From positions 1 to 30,444 of the IMG/VR virus record IMGVR_UViG_3300030107_002418: a stretch of 30,444 nucleotides of DNA; one strand, given 5' to 3'. Position numbers and translations under genes: made by a program. Shown piece by piece: positions 30,095-30,444 of the stretch. Every line of letters starts with the position of its first letter. The first letter of the stretch is position 1. The notes beneath the pieces were generated by a model that saw only the letters and a list, made by a program, of their open reading frames with translations, was not told the DNA's origin and searched no databases. This stretch comes from a virus.

Positions 30095-30444
30095 TACAAT
30101 TCTGTCATTGACTTTCTTGCTCCTGGGTTAGGAGTTTGTAAGCCATTTATCCCTTGTAATAAATTGTCTACATAAGCTTGGTCATAGTATCCTGAGTAGT
30201 CTACCGCAGGAATATCTGAGGTTAAGGTGTAGTCTTCCAACAGTTTGTCAAGATCAGATTGAGTATAGTAACCTGTGTAGTCTACTGGGTTGTCTAACAG
30301 ATATTGGTCGATTAAGCCTTGAATGTCCTTATTAGCTGTGTAATCAGAATAGTCTGCAGTAGGAATTTCACTTGTTAAAGTGTAGTCTTCTAAAAGTTTA
30401 TCTACATCTGTATTTAAAACATAGTTTGAATAGTCTGCTGGAAG
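30094..30444 (-). CDS. Partial repetitive structural protein (tail fibre-like)
   Basis: The last 116 residues are visible; the 5' end lies outside the window. The segment DKLLEDYTLTSEIPTADYS recurs as DKLLEDYTLTSDIPAVDYS, with related DYTGYYTQSDLDK blocks between, a tandem repeat with a period near 50 residues made of Leu-Glu-Asp-Tyr and Tyr-Ser/Thr-Gly-Tyr. Such repeats are usual in phage tail or fibre proteins, where they build long shafts. The C terminus is basic (NPGARKSMTEL). It overlaps the holin-like ATG by one base (TAATG). The domain cannot be named from this fragment. Confidence 0.6.
   Translation of the reverse strand, partial: LPADYSNYVLNTDVDKLLEDYTLTSEIPTADYSDYTANKDIQGLIDQYLLDNPVDYTGYYTQSDLDKLLEDYTLTSDIPAVDYSGYYDQAYVDNLLQGINGLQTPNPGARKSMTEL

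Noticed and set aside
1-30444. Integrase, attachment sites, tRNAs, insertion sequences and anti-phage defence operons
   Set aside because: I looked for their signatures on both strands and found none; the window starts and ends inside genes, so they may lie elsewhere in the genome.

Overview
The window looks like about 30 kb of a tailed, double-stranded DNA phage, probably a marine one. It is AT-rich, genes overlap or nearly touch, many encode short proteins of unknown function, and it has a full phage replication set: family A DNA polymerase, archaeo-eukaryotic-type primase, two helicases, two PD-(D/E)XK nucleases, a thymidylate-synthase family enzyme and dUTPase. I see no tRNA, rRNA, integrase, CRISPR array or insertion sequence. 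The host cannot be named from the sequence; secreted, lipidated and curli-type proteins point to a Gram-negative host.

Layout. 1-1461 holds small rightward genes of unknown function. 1458-9352 is a leftward run of accessory genes in at least three promoter-led blocks (AlkB-like oxygenase, dUTPase, a mannose-phosphate-isomerase-type cupin, a prolyl-hydroxylase-like oxygenase, a cytidylyltransferase-like enzyme, a DUF932 protein, and several proteins of 31-58 residues). 9500-9833 is not coding and looks like a stand-alone structured RNA with its own promoter and terminator. 9873-21214 is the leftward replication and DNA-modification operon. 21215-21596 is a divergent control region rich in inverted repeats. 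A SNF2-type helicase runs rightward at 21597-23045 and meets a leftward late block at 23042-30444.

Two subsystems stand out. First, 13731-16397 places a thymidylate-synthase family protein beside a TET-associated-type glycosyltransferase and an alpha-glutamyl/putrescinyl-thymine-type enzyme, which suggests hypermodified bases in the phage DNA. Second, 24182-29763 is a six-gene block encoding a CsgF-like protein, a CsgG-like lipoprotein pore, two curlin-repeat proteins, a FecR-domain protein and a CHASE2-type adenylate cyclase with all catalytic residues. It sits directly downstream of a holin-like gene and a repetitive structural protein. This resembles a phage-borne curli secretion apparatus with its own sensory or second-messenger arm, and is the most unusual content here.

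Regulation. Four leftward promoters share an extended -35 element (TTTACA followed by about TCGT, 16-bp spacer). Three of these have an inverted repeat at or overlapping the predicted transcript start. A second promoter type shares CTTTACTT with a 17-bp spacer. All functional calls are from motifs read by eye; no database search was run.
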